64,000 nucleotides of DNA from Pseudoxanthomonas japonensis (lineage in GTDB: Bacteria; Pseudomonadota; Gammaproteobacteria; Xanthomonadales; Xanthomonadaceae), in contig NZ_PDWW01000009.1 in assembly GCF_010093445.1 (NCBI RefSeq), positions 50,216 through 114,215 on the forward strand, written 5' to 3'. The notes beneath the pieces were generated by a model. That model was given only the letters and a program-made list of their open reading frames with translations, did not search any database and was not told the origin of the DNA. The position numbers were made by a program, and so were the translations under genes. Of the stretch, positions 7,208-15,935 are shown piece after piece. The stretch's first letter is position 1, and each line of letters begins with the position of its first letter.

Positions 7208-8080
7208 GCTAAGCCTCTCTCCCTGCGGGAGAGGGGTTGGGGTGAGGGGCGACGAAGCCCGCTTCCTCAATCTGCCCGGTTTTCCCAACATCCGCGATGG
7301 CTCTTCTGTTCCATGGCCTTGCGGAATGGATCTCTTTACTCACGCATGGCGCCGCTCGCCGCGGAGGGCATTCTTGACCAGCCATCCGGCTGTTGAAAAC
7401 CGCTTCTTTGCTTGTGCAAAGAAAGAATCAAAGAAACACACCCCAGGCGGCACGCCCTCCGCGCTGCGCGCTCCGGGTCCGCGAGCAGGCCGGGAACTAC
7501 GTAAGGCACATCCATGTGCCATACGAAAACGCCGTCATCCATGACGGCGCCCTTCGGGTTGTACCCGGTCCACTCGCCGTGCCTCATGGGGGCCCGAAGG
7601 CAAACAAAAGCAGAGCAGCGGTCTGGAGGTCTCAGGCGTGGCTCTTGGGGCCCCTGAGGTCCGGCAGGCCCGGCGTGTAAAACCCGCAGGGCGGCGCACA
7701 AGGATGTACGCCGTTTTCGTACAGGGCAGAGCCTGCCCCGTACTCGATACGGGGATGCCCTGCACGAAAATTCACGCCGGAACTGCGCACCCGTCGCGCA
7801 GCGACGGGCGGACCGCCGGGGTGTGTTTCTTTTGCCTACTTTTCTTTGCACAAGCAAAGAAAAGTAGGGCCCCCGCGGCCAGCGGCACCATGCCTGCAAG
7901 CCTACAGAGCCCCCCGCCAGGCCACGCAACAGGAAGCGACAGCGCGCGTCTGGAAAGGCGCAATGTCCGCGCAGGCGACGGACTTCGTTGGCCCTCACCC
8001 CAACCCCTCTCCCGCAGGGAGAGGGGCTCTATCCGGGCCCGGTGAAAGGCCCCCGGCCGCCCGGGTGTAAAATTGTGCCG
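7208..8080. repeat. 870-bp gene-free block of nested inverted repeats
   Basis: No convincing gene lies between the AI-2E permease and the HAD hydrolase. An outer inverted pair (about 7214-7257 and 7983-8027, built on CCCTGCGGGAGAGGGG) encloses an inner pair of about 48 bp (7404-7450 and 7813-7861). The inner arms are built on TTCTTTGCTTGTGCAAAGAA and end in AAACACACCCC(A)GGCGG. The 360 bp between the inner arms hold further palindromes, e.g. CCGTCATCCATGACGG near 7533 and nested stems at about 7723-7765. Frames here translate to Arg/Pro/Ala-rich strings with FFAQAKK, the translation of the arm itself. The arrangement is MITE-like but lacks a transposase. Confidence 0.75.
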
Positions 8081-8821
8081 ATGAGCTTCCCCGTCCGCGC
8101 CATCACCCTCGACCTCGACGACACCCTCTGGCCGTTCGCCCCCATCGGCGCACGCATCGAGCGCGTCCTCGACGACTGGCTGCGCGAGCACAGCCCCGCC
8201 ACCGCCGCCATGTTCCCCGTCGAACGCATGCGCGCCTTGCGCGAAGACATTTTCGCCGCCCACCCGCAGTACCTCCACGACCTCAGCCGCCTGCGCCGGT
8301 TGACGCTGGAACACGCCCTGCGCGAAAGCGGTGCCGACATGGCCCTGCTGGAACCGGCGTACGAGACCTTCTACGCCGCGCGCAACCAGGTGGAGTACTA
8401 CCCGGACGCACTGGACGCGCTGCAGCGCATCGCCGCACGCTTGCCCATCGCCGCGGTGACCAACGGCAATGCCGACCTGCAGCGGATCGGGCTGGGGCAC
8501 TTGTTCGTGCACCAGGTGCATTCGCGCGAGCACGGCGCGGCGAAGCCCGATGCCAGCATCTTCCACGCCGCCTGCGACCTGCTTGGCGTGCCGCCGGGCG
8601 ACGTGCTGCACGTCGGCGACCATATCGAAATGGATGCCGTCGGCGCGTTGAAGGCCGGCCTGCGCAGCTGCTGGATCAACCGTCCGGAAGACCACGGCGG
8701 GCATCCACGCGCATGGCCGCACGACGCGCTGCGTCCTGATCTGGAATTCGCCACCCTCACCGCGCTGGCCGACTGGCTGGACGCCCACCCCGACTTCGCC
8801 ACGGAACACGCCGCCGCATGA
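8081..8821 (+). CDS. HAD-IA family hydrolase (YigB-like phosphatase)
   Basis: 246 residues. Motif I is ITLDLDDTLWP at about 8-18, with the two catalytic Asp; motif II T and AVTNGNADL follow near 125; the conserved Lys is in AAKPDASIF; and motif IV is LHVGDHIEMDAVGA. The cap region is all-helical (subclass IA). Closest recognisable relatives are YigB-type phosphatases that dephosphorylate the flavin precursor ARPP and sugar phosphates; substrate not provable here. I start at the ATG at 8081, where the HAD motif begins, because the upstream frame is the repeat block. It overlaps the next gene by 4 bp (ATGA). Confidence 0.88.
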   Translation: MSFPVRAITLDLDDTLWPFAPIGARIERVLDDWLREHSPATAAMFPVERMRALREDIFAAHPQYLHDLSRLRRLTLEHALRESGADMALLEPAYETFYAARNQVEYYPDALDALQRIAARLPIAAVTNGNADLQRIGLGHLFVHQVHSREHGAAKPDASIFHAACDLLGVPPGDVLHVGDHIEMDAVGALKAGLRSCWINRPEDHGGHPRAWPHDALRPDLEFATLTALADWLDAHPDFATEHAAA

Positions 8822-10191
8822 GCGCTGCCCTCGCCTATACCGATTCCTCCCCCAACGCGCGTCCGCTGCATGTGCTCGAACGCGCGCAACTGGCGACCTG
8901 GCGCGCGACGCAGTCGCCGGCGGTGAACGCCTGGATCGACGCGCAGAATTTCACCGCGTCGCCCGGCTCGCTGCTGCCGCTGCCGGGCGAGAACGGCCTG
9001 GCCGGCGCGGTGATCGGCATCGGCGACGCGCTCGATCCGTATGCCTATGCGCATGCCCCGTTCGGTTTGCCTGCGGGCGACTGGCAGGTCGCCAGCGACC
9101 TGTCCGCCGAGGCACGCACCGCGCTGCAACTCGGCTGGGGCCTGGGCAGCTACCGGTTCGACCGCTACAAGCAGCCGCCGCGCAAGCCGGCGCGCTTGGT
9201 GTTGCCGCAGGCCGATGCCGAAGCGCTGGACCTGCTGGCCGCCAGCCTGCAGGTGCGCGACCTGGTCAACACGCCGACCGAGCACATGGGTCCGGACGAT
9301 CTGGAAGCCGCGGTGCGCGACCTCGCCGCCACCCATGGCGCCGAGGTGGAGGTCGTTGCCGGAGACGCGCTGCTGGCGCAGAACTTCCCCGCCATCCACG
9401 CGGTGGGCCGCGCCTCGCACCGCGCGCCGCGGCTGATCGCGCTGCGCTGGGGTGATGCCTCGCGGCCGCACGTGGCGCTGGTCGGCAAGGGCGTGTGCTT
9501 CGACACTGGCGGCCTGGACATCAAGCCGGCCGACGGCATGCGCCACATGAAGAAGGACATGGGCGGCGCGGCGCACGCGATCGCGCTGGCGCGACTGGTG
9601 ATGGCGCGCAACCTGCCCGTGCGGCTGACCCTGCTGGTGCCTGCGGTGGAGAACAGCATCGGGCCGAACGCGTTCCGCCCCGGCGAGGTGATCGCCACGC
9701 GCAAGGGGGTCAGTGTCGAGATCGACAACACCGATGCCGAAGGCCGCGTGATCCTGTGCGACGCACTGACCTACGCCGGCGAGCAGGCGCCCGACCTGTT
9801 GCTGGACTTCGCCACGCTCACCGGCGCGGCGCGCATCGCACTGGGCCCCGACCTGCCGGCGCTGTTCGCCAACGACGACGCGGTGGCCAACGACTGGATC
9901 GCCGCCGGCGAGCGCATGCGCGACCCGGTGTGGCGCATGCCGCTGTGGCGTCCGTACCTGCGCTATCTCACCAGCGGCATCGCCGACCTGGCCAATGCCG
10001 GATCGCGCATGGCCGGCGCGGTCACTGCGGCGCTGTATCTCGAACGCTTCGTGCCGGACGGCATGGCGTGGGCGCACCTGGACGTCTACGCGTGGAACGA
10101 CAGCGATCGCGCCGGACGCCCGGCCGGTGGCGAAGCGCTGGCGCTGCGCAGTGCGTACGCGATGCTGAAGGCGCGCTACGCGGCCGACTGA
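8818..10191 (+). CDS. M17 leucyl aminopeptidase family protein
   Basis: 457-residue cytosolic metallopeptidase. The dinuclear metal and active-site region is clear: GKGVCFDTGGLDIKPADGM starting at about residue 223, HMKKDMGGAAHAI, and the family signature NTDAEGR at 304-310. The GVCFDTGG/MRHMKKDMGG version belongs to a proteobacterial branch distinct from PepA. It removes N-terminal residues, probably Leu-like, from peptides. It is translationally coupled to the HAD hydrolase by an ATGA overlap. Its 3' end overlaps the convergent diguanylate cyclase by 16 bp. Confidence 0.93.
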   Translation: MSAALAYTDSSPNARPLHVLERAQLATWRATQSPAVNAWIDAQNFTASPGSLLPLPGENGLAGAVIGIGDALDPYAYAHAPFGLPAGDWQVASDLSAEARTALQLGWGLGSYRFDRYKQPPRKPARLVLPQADAEALDLLAASLQVRDLVNTPTEHMGPDDLEAAVRDLAATHGAEVEVVAGDALLAQNFPAIHAVGRASHRAPRLIALRWGDASRPHVALVGKGVCFDTGGLDIKPADGMRHMKKDMGGAAHAIALARLVMARNLPVRLTLLVPAVENSIGPNAFRPGEVIATRKGVSVEIDNTDAEGRVILCDALTYAGEQAPDLLLDFATLTGAARIALGPDLPALFANDDAVANDWIAAGERMRDPVWRMPLWRPYLRYLTSGIADLANAGSRMAGAVTAALYLERFVPDGMAWAHLDVYAWNDSDRAGRPAGGEALALRSAYAMLKARYAAD

Positions 10192-11888
10192 TCGCCGGCG
10201 GGGTCCAGCGTTGCGGTTTCAACGCGGTTGCGGCCGGCGCGCTTGGCGCGGTACAGCGCCGCGTCGGCCTGCCGCATCAGGCTTTCGCCGAGCCCGCCAT
10301 GCTGCGGGAACATCGCCACGCCGATCGACACGGTCACCGGCGGCAGTTCCTGCCCCAGGTGCGTCACCCGCATGCCTTCCACGCCGGCACGGATCGCCTC
10401 GGCGCGCGCCTGCACGGTGATCGGGTCGGCTTCGGGCAGGATCAGGGTGAACTCCTCGCCGCCGTAGCGGCAGGCGATGTCCTCGTCGCGCGACAGCGCC
10501 TGCAGCAGGCGACCGAACTCGGACAGCAGCGCATCGCCGCCGGCATGGCCGTGCAGGTCGTTGAAGCGCTTGAAGTGGTCCAGGTCCAGCATCATCAGGC
10601 CCAGCGGCATGTGCCGGCGCTCGCAGCGCGCCAGTTCGCGCGCCAGCGATTCTTCCAGGTAGCGGCGGTTGAACAGGCCGGTCAGCGGCTCACGGATCGA
10701 CTGCACGCGCAGGCGCGCCTGCAGCTCCAGGCTGGAGAGCGCCATCGACAGCTGCTCGGCCGCCGTCTTCACCAGATCCATCCGCGCGAGGAAGGCATCG
10801 TCGTGGCTGGACAGGTACAGCAGGCCCAGCTGGCTGCCCTGCGCGATCAGCGGCACGCAGGCGTAGCTGGGCGTGGCACCCAGCGACGGCGTGGCCACGT
10901 GGCTGCACGGCAACAATTCGTGATGCGCGCGATGCACGTGCGGCTGGCCGCGACGCAGCGCCCAGCAATCGGGCAGCGGGAACATCGCCGGTCCGTTGAT
11001 CGCGTGCTCGCCCCAGTGCGCGACTTCTTCCGCGTAGTCCTGCGAGGCGCGGATGCGATACAGCGTGCCGCCGGTGTCCGGCAGCAGCCGCGAGAAGTAC
11101 TGCGTGGCCAGGCCGATGGCCTCTTCGGCGCGCACGCAGCTCTGCAGCATGCCGCCGTAGCGGCTCAGTTCATTGAGGTCGGCGCCATGCTGTTCCAGCG
11201 CCTGGATGTTGCGCAGCAGGTCGCCGCGCGCGTCGTCGCCATCGGCCTCGGCGCGGGCACGGTGGCGGATTTCGGCGACCAGCCAGCCGTAGACCACCGC
11301 GATGATGACCAGGCCCAGCGGAATGCCGAGGATCGCCAGTGCGCGCAGCAGGTTGGCGCTGCTGCGGCTGGATTCCGCGCGCTGTACGAGCAGTTGCTGC
11401 TCGCTGGCCACCAGTTGGCGGGCCTGCGCGCGCAGCGCGGCCGACGTCCGCCGCACTTCCTGACCGATGGACCGCTGCGCCGAGACAAGCCCGCCGGTGG
11501 CGTAGTTGCCCAGCGTGGCATCCATCTGTCCGAGCCGACGCTCGATCTCGAGTTTCCACGCCAGCACCCGCCGGCTCTGGTCGGGGTTGTCGCGTACCAG
11601 CGCGTGCAGCTTCGCCAGCAGTTCGGGCAGGTCGCCGCGGCTGCGCTGGTAGTCGGCCAGGTAATCGACGTCGTCGGTGAGCAGGTAGCCGCGCTGCGCA
11701 GCTTCGCCATCGCGCAGCTGCGCCTCGATGGCGACCACGAGGGCGATCACTTCGTTGGTGTGCGACACGCGGTTGGCGTCGACGATGAAGCGCTGCGCGC
11801 CAAGCACGACGCCCACGCCGACCGCGACGAAGATCAGGGCGGCCGCGAGCAGGCCGAGACGGTTGGCAAGACGACGACGCTGGGGCAT
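10176..11888 (-). CDS. Membrane-bound diguanylate cyclase (CHASE3-GAF-GGDEF)
   Basis: Makes cyclic di-GMP. 570 residues in order: an N-terminal membrane helix (about 10-30); a periplasmic CHASE3-like helical domain (EVIALVVAIEAQLRDGEAAQRGYLLT); a second helix near 182-205; a GAF-like domain at about 235-395; and a C-terminal GGDEF domain. The active site reads RYGGEEF and the metal/substrate motif is MLDLDHFKRFND. RDED lies exactly five residues before GGEEF, an intact I-site, so feedback inhibition by c-di-GMP is expected. It sits alone on the minus strand and converges with the aminopeptidase. The sensed signal is unknown. Confidence 0.94.
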   Translation of the reverse strand: MPQRRRLANRLGLLAAALIFVAVGVGVVLGAQRFIVDANRVSHTNEVIALVVAIEAQLRDGEAAQRGYLLTDDVDYLADYQRSRGDLPELLAKLHALVRDNPDQSRRVLAWKLEIERRLGQMDATLGNYATGGLVSAQRSIGQEVRRTSAALRAQARQLVASEQQLLVQRAESSRSSANLLRALAILGIPLGLVIIAVVYGWLVAEIRHRARAEADGDDARGDLLRNIQALEQHGADLNELSRYGGMLQSCVRAEEAIGLATQYFSRLLPDTGGTLYRIRASQDYAEEVAHWGEHAINGPAMFPLPDCWALRRGQPHVHRAHHELLPCSHVATPSLGATPSYACVPLIAQGSQLGLLYLSSHDDAFLARMDLVKTAAEQLSMALSSLELQARLRVQSIREPLTGLFNRRYLEESLARELARCERRHMPLGLMMLDLDHFKRFNDLHGHAGGDALLSEFGRLLQALSRDEDIACRYGGEEFTLILPEADPITVQARAEAIRAGVEGMRVTHLGQELPPVTVSIGVAMFPQHGGLGESLMRQADAALYRAKRAGRNRVETATLDPAGDQSAA

Positions 11889-11992
11889 TCCGTGGGGGAC
11901 GCGACAGAGTTCCCGGGCAGACTAGGTGGCAACGTACCGCGGGACAACCCGGCGCACGCCCGAACTGCCAACCACGGCACATCTTCGCCGGG

Positions 11993-12595
11993 CTACAGCC
12001 ACCCGCGCTGGCGTGCGAGCCGGTACGCCTCGATGCGGTTGGCTACGCCCAGCTTGCCGATCGCCTCGGACAGGTAGTTGCGCACGGTGCCCTGCGAGAG
12101 GTTCAGCTGTTTGGCGATATCGCCCGCCGACTGGCCTTCGCCGGCGAGCCGCAGTACTTGGCGTTCGCGGTCGTTGAGCGGATCGGCGTCGGACCAGGCT
12201 TCCAGCGCGAGTTGCGGATCGATGGCGCGCCCCCCGCGATGCACCTTGCGCAGCGCCTCGGCCAGGTCTTCGGCGGGTGCATCCTTCAGCAGGTAGCCGG
12301 ACACGCCCGCATCGAGCGCGCGCCGCAGGAAGCCGCCGCGCGCGAACGTGGTGACGATGACGACCTTGCACGGCAGTTCGTGCCGCTGGATGCGCTGGGC
12401 GAGTTCCAGGCCGCTGAGGCCCGGCATCTCGATGTCGGTGACCAGCAGGTCGGGCTTCAGCCGCTGCAACTCGCGCCAGGCGGTCTCGCCATCCGGCGCG
12501 CTGCCGACCACCTCGATGTCGGTCTCCATGCCCAGCAGTGCGGTAAGCGCGCCACGCACCATGGCCTGGTCTTCGGCGAGGAGTACGCGGATCAT
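11993..12595 (-). CDS. LuxR/NarL-type response regulator
   Basis: 200 residues: REC domain (acidic pocket E8/D9, phospho-acceptor D54 in LLVTDIEMPG, Lys in YLLKDAP) followed by a NarL-type helix-turn-helix (LNDRERQVLRLAGEGQSAGD...). It is the presumed partner of the DesK-like kinase encoded upstream on the same strand, and the last gene of the ABC-transporter operon. It resembles DesR-like regulators. It is separated from the kinase stop by 200 bp holding a REP doublet, unusual for a two-component pair. Confidence 0.93.
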   Translation of the reverse strand: MIRVLLAEDQAMVRGALTALLGMETDIEVVGSAPDGETAWRELQRLKPDLLVTDIEMPGLSGLELAQRIQRHELPCKVVIVTTFARGGFLRRALDAGVSGYLLKDAPAEDLAEALRKVHRGGRAIDPQLALEAWSDADPLNDRERQVLRLAGEGQSAGDIAKQLNLSQGTVRNYLSEAIGKLGVANRIEAYRLARQRGWL

Positions 12596-12663
12596 CGGGA
12601 GGCCGGAAGGGAAGGATCGGGTGACACGCTAGCAAATCATCGAGATGAAGTGGACCGCTCGTT

Positions 12664-12810
12664 GTAGGAGCGACGTAAGTCGCGACCGCAAGGCTTGAGC
12701 TCTCTGATATACCGGCGGAAAGAAGGGGTATCCGTGTGCAACCGACCGCACCGCTTCGATCGTCCTCACTGGAACCGACGCAATGCGGTCGCGACTTACG
12801 TCGCTCCTAC
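12664..12810. repeat. REP-like doublet inside the two-component operon
   Basis: GTAGGAGCGACGTAAGTCGC at 12664 and its inverted mate at 12785-12810 flank about 95 bp. Each has the GTAG/GGAG head plus palindrome typical of REP sequences mobilised by TnpA-REP (RAYT) proteins. The right copy contains the TAA stop codon (12798-12796) of the histidine kinase. Confidence 0.82.
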
Positions 12811-13995
12811 AGTGCCTTCGTCTTGCGTCGCAGTGCGTGCCGGCTCGTCCTCCCGCGACGGCAGCGGCAGCACGATCTCCACGCACGTCCCCTGCCGCAG
12901 CGTCGAATCGATGCGCAGGCGACCGCCGCGCGACTCGACCCGCTCGCGCATGCCACTCAACCCGTTGCCCGGCACGGCGGCGCTGCCGACGCCGTTGTCG
13001 CGGATGCGCAGCCGCACATGCTCGTCCGTCGATGCGAGCGACACCTCGGCGAGCGTGGCGCGGGCGTGGCGCTGGATGTTGGTGACCGCCTCGCGCAAGG
13101 CCAGGGCAAGGACGGTTTCGAGATCCGGCGGCACGACGGCCTCCTGTGCGTCGTAGCGCAGGGTGACGCCGTCCGACTCCAGCAGCAGCTTCGCCGATGC
13201 GAGTTCGGCCGCCAGGCCGGCGGCACGGATGCCGGTGACCGCGCGACGGACCTGCGCCAGCGCATCGCGGGCGACGCGGCTGACCTCGACGATCTCGTTG
13301 CGTGCGGCCTGGGGATCGCGCTCGATCAGGCGACCGGCGAGATCCGACTTCAACGCCACCAGCGAGAGCGTGTGGCCGAGCAGGTCGTGCAGGTCGCGGC
13401 CGATGCGTTCGCGCTCGGCGAGCGCAGCGAGGCGGCGGACTTCCTCGTGCGACAGCTTCAGCTCCGCACGCTTGCGCACGGTCTCGGACTGGAAATAGTT
13501 GCCGGTGAACACCGCCACCGAGATGATCGCGGTCAACACCGGGACGAACACCGGGAACCCCAGCCACACGGACAGGCCGTAGTACGTCCCCAGCAATGCC
13601 GCCAGCGCGACCAGCCGCGTCCACAGCGTGCCGGGCAGCAGCGCGACGAACGCCGCCGCATAGATGATGTAGGTGTTGGAGAAGGCGTTGTACGCCATCA
13701 GTCCGCAGCCGAGCGCGGCGATGCCCAACGTGCACAGCACCCGCGTCATCGCGCTGCCGCGGTATGCGAGGAAGTACATCGGCAGGAACACCACGATGGA
13801 CAGCAGCGTCGGCCACAGGCGCCATGGCAGACTGTCGCCCCAGTTGCTGTCCGACGGCACCAGGACCGGCATGAACAGGAACAGCAGATAGCCCAGCAGC
13901 AGCACCGGCATCCAGCCCAGGCCCAGCGCTTCGGGCACCAGTGCATCGCGCAACCGGGTGAGCGTGCGCAGCCATCGCGGGGAAGAAAGGTTCAT
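12796..13995 (-). CDS. DesK-like sensor histidine kinase (HisKA_3)
   Basis: 399 residues. About five transmembrane helices fill 28-170 with almost no periplasmic loops, a layout suited to sensing the membrane itself. The dimerisation/phosphoacceptor segment is RERIGRDLHDLLGH (H203), and the HATPase_c domain shows REAVTNIQRHA (N box) and RDNGVG (G1). AAGGAG lies 7 bases before the ATG at 13995. The last residues VGAT and the stop are encoded by a REP element, so the C-terminus was probably altered by its insertion. It sits directly behind an ABC-2 transporter operon and likely controls it together with the downstream regulator. Confidence 0.93.
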   Translation of the reverse strand: MNLSSPRWLRTLTRLRDALVPEALGLGWMPVLLLGYLLFLFMPVLVPSDSNWGDSLPWRLWPTLLSIVVFLPMYFLAYRGSAMTRVLCTLGIAALGCGLMAYNAFSNTYIIYAAAFVALLPGTLWTRLVALAALLGTYYGLSVWLGFPVFVPVLTAIISVAVFTGNYFQSETVRKRAELKLSHEEVRRLAALAERERIGRDLHDLLGHTLSLVALKSDLAGRLIERDPQAARNEIVEVSRVARDALAQVRRAVTGIRAAGLAAELASAKLLLESDGVTLRYDAQEAVVPPDLETVLALALREAVTNIQRHARATLAEVSLASTDEHVRLRIRDNGVGSAAVPGNGLSGMRERVESRGGRLRIDSTLRQGTCVEIVLPLPSREDEPARTATQDEGTVGAT

Positions 13996-14023
13996 CGACG
14001 ACTCCTTGCGGCGGATGCCGCGT

Positions 14024-14782
14024 TCAACGCAACAGCCGGCGGCGCGCCAGCAGGAAGAACACGACCGTGATGGCGGCCAGCACGGCGACGTGCAGCAGCA
14101 GCGGACGCCCCGCATCCACGCCGATCACCTGCTGTGCGATCTGCGCCAGATGATACGCGGGCCATGCAGGTGCGATGGACTGCAGGACCGCAGGCAGCAT
14201 GTTCAAGGGCACCCACAGGCCGGACAGGAACGCCATCGGCAGGTAGATGAGGTTGATCAGCGCAGGCGCGCCCCGGCCACTGACCAGCGTGCCCAGCCAC
14301 AGGCCGAGCGCACTGAACGGCAGCACGCCCACCAGGCAGGTCGCCACCAGCGCCAGCCATTGCAGCGCCGACAGGCGCACACCGGCCACGCCGATCGCCA
14401 GCACGGCGAGCAACGCCAGGATGATCGCGGCGAACAGCGCCGCCATCGCCATCTTCGCGACCAGGTAAGCGCCCGGCGGCATCGGCTGCGCGCGCTTCAG
14501 CGTCAGCAGGCCCTGCTCGCGGTCCATCGCCACGGTCACGCCGAAGCCGAACAGCGCCACGCCCATCACGCCGAACACGCTGTAGCCCGCCAGCAGGTAG
14601 GTCGCGGCGGCGGGCCCGCCCTTGCCCCCCAGCAGCACGCCGAACAGCAGGTAGAACACCGGCGGGAACAGCAGGCACGGCAGCGAGAACGAGGGCGTCC
14701 GCAGCAGGCGCAGGAATTCGTAGCGCGCTTCCAGCAGGTAGGCGCGACGGGAGGAGAACGGAACGGCGGCGATCGTGTCCAT
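14024..14782 (-). CDS. ABC-2 type transporter permease
   Basis: 252 residues with six predicted membrane helices and the ABC-2 features: amphipathic N-terminus (SRRAYLLEARYEFLRLLRTP), a conserved loop MDREQGLLTLKRAQPMPPGAYLVAK, and the late NLIYLPMAFLSGLWVP motif. With the ATPase encoded just upstream (stop and start overlap by one base) it forms an exporter; substrate unknown. Operon order ATPase, permease, sensor kinase, regulator is common for DesKR-like systems tied to membrane or drug/lipid export. Confidence 0.92.
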   Translation of the reverse strand: MDTIAAVPFSSRRAYLLEARYEFLRLLRTPSFSLPCLLFPPVFYLLFGVLLGGKGGPAAATYLLAGYSVFGVMGVALFGFGVTVAMDREQGLLTLKRAQPMPPGAYLVAKMAMAALFAAIILALLAVLAIGVAGVRLSALQWLALVATCLVGVLPFSALGLWLGTLVSGRGAPALINLIYLPMAFLSGLWVPLNMLPAVLQSIAPAWPAYHLAQIAQQVIGVDAGRPLLLHVAVLAAITVVFFLLARRRLLR

Positions 14783-15702
14783 CAGGCGGCTTCCTGGTCG
14801 GCGGCATCACGGGTGAGGGCGAGGAAGGCGTCGGCCAGGCCGGCGCGCTGCACTTCCAGGTCGGACAGGGCAGCGTCTTCGGCCAGCAGGCGGCGGACGA
14901 CGGTTTCGGCGGATTCGGCGACGATCTCCAGCCTGGCGCCGTCGCGCTGGACGAACTGCACGCCCGGCCAGGCGTGCACCCGCTCCGCCGGCAGCGCACT
15001 GATGCAGCGGATGCGGCGTTGCGCCACATGCGCGCGGATCTGCGCGACGGTGCCTTCGGCGACGAGGCGCCCGTGGTTCACCACCACCACGCGGTCGGCG
15101 AGCGCCTCGGCTTCTTCCAGATAGTGCGTGGTCAACAGCACCGCGCAGCCCTGTGTGCGCAGTTCGCGGATCGCCTTCCACAGCGTCTGCCGCGCATCGA
15201 TGTCGAGGCCGGTGGTGGGTTCGTCGAGGAACAGCAGCTCCGGTCGGCCGCAGACGGCCATCGCGAACTGCACGCGCCGCTGCTGGCCACCGGAGAGCTG
15301 CCCGTAGCGGCGCGCCATCAGGCCGTCGAGACCGGCCAAGGCCACCAGGTCCGCGACGCTGCGCGGCTGCGGGTAGTAGGCGCGCGTCAGGTCGATCAGC
15401 TCGCGCACCTTCAGCGTGTCCGGCACCGCGGCGGACTGCAGCATCACGCCGGTGCGGCGCCGCGCCTCCAGCGACTGCGGCGGCAGGCCGAACAGCTCGG
15501 CGGTGCCGGCGTCGGCGCGCTGCAGGCCCAGCAGCAGGCTGATCGCGGTGCTCTTGCCTGCCCCGTTGGGGCCGAGCAGCGCCAGCACCTGCCCCGCAGG
15601 CAGCGCCAGGTCCAGGCCGTCCAGGGCCAAGGTCTTGCCATAGTGGTGGCGCACGCCGCGCAGGCGGGCCAGCGGTGCGGTGGTAAGGCTTGCGACGTTC
15701 AT
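14782..15702 (-). CDS. ABC transporter ATP-binding protein (CcmA/drug-export type)
   Basis: 306 residues. Walker A GPNGAGKST (about 43-51), Q-loop VMLQSAAVP, signature LSGGQQRRV, Walker B LLFLDEPTTGLD and switch His in LLTTHYLEEAEAL are all intact. A C-terminal extension of about 80 residues follows the nucleotide-binding domain, as in exporters paired with ABC-2 permeases. First gene of the minus-strand operon; divergent from the membrane-fusion protein gene. Confidence 0.94.
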   Translation of the reverse strand: MNVASLTTAPLARLRGVRHHYGKTLALDGLDLALPAGQVLALLGPNGAGKSTAISLLLGLQRADAGTAELFGLPPQSLEARRRTGVMLQSAAVPDTLKVRELIDLTRAYYPQPRSVADLVALAGLDGLMARRYGQLSGGQQRRVQFAMAVCGRPELLFLDEPTTGLDIDARQTLWKAIRELRTQGCAVLLTTHYLEEAEALADRVVVVNHGRLVAEGTVAQIRAHVAQRRIRCISALPAERVHAWPGVQFVQRDGARLEIVAESAETVVRRLLAEDAALSDLEVQRAGLADAFLALTRDAADQEAA

Positions 15703-15782
15703 GCGACGGTCTCGCCGGAGGGTGTGGCCATGCTGCCGGCCCGCCGGCCCGGTGATGAGTGCGGCCCCTCAGGCGAATCACC

Positions 15783-15821
15783 TGACAGTTGTCACTGGGA
15801 TGTGGGCCACGACTGGCCCAC
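15783..15821. promoter_or_regulatory. Palindromic candidate operator(s) between two divergent ABC operons
   Basis: TGACA-N2-TGTCA (15783-15794) is followed 8 bp later by the perfect hairpin GTGGGCCA-N4-TGGCCCAC (15802-15821). Both lie in the 233-bp gap between divergent transporter operons. A NarL-type regulator encoded in the left operon would bind an inverted repeat like the first. No experimentally known site is recognised, so this is inference from position and symmetry. Confidence 0.35.
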
Positions 15822-15935
15822 GATGCGCCCCGTGGCAGGCCGTGGCCCGCCATCGCCGCAGGAAGTGACTTCCGGCAACTAGGCTTCCGTTACCCTTGCT
15901 GGTCACACTTCCCCGCATTCACCGTCTGGATACGC

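Noticed and set aside
7336..7998. Frames of 60-220 codons in the repeat block, some with FFAQAKK-like ends
   Set aside because: They read through palindromes, have no ribosome sites and their recurring peptide is simply the translation of the repeat arm.
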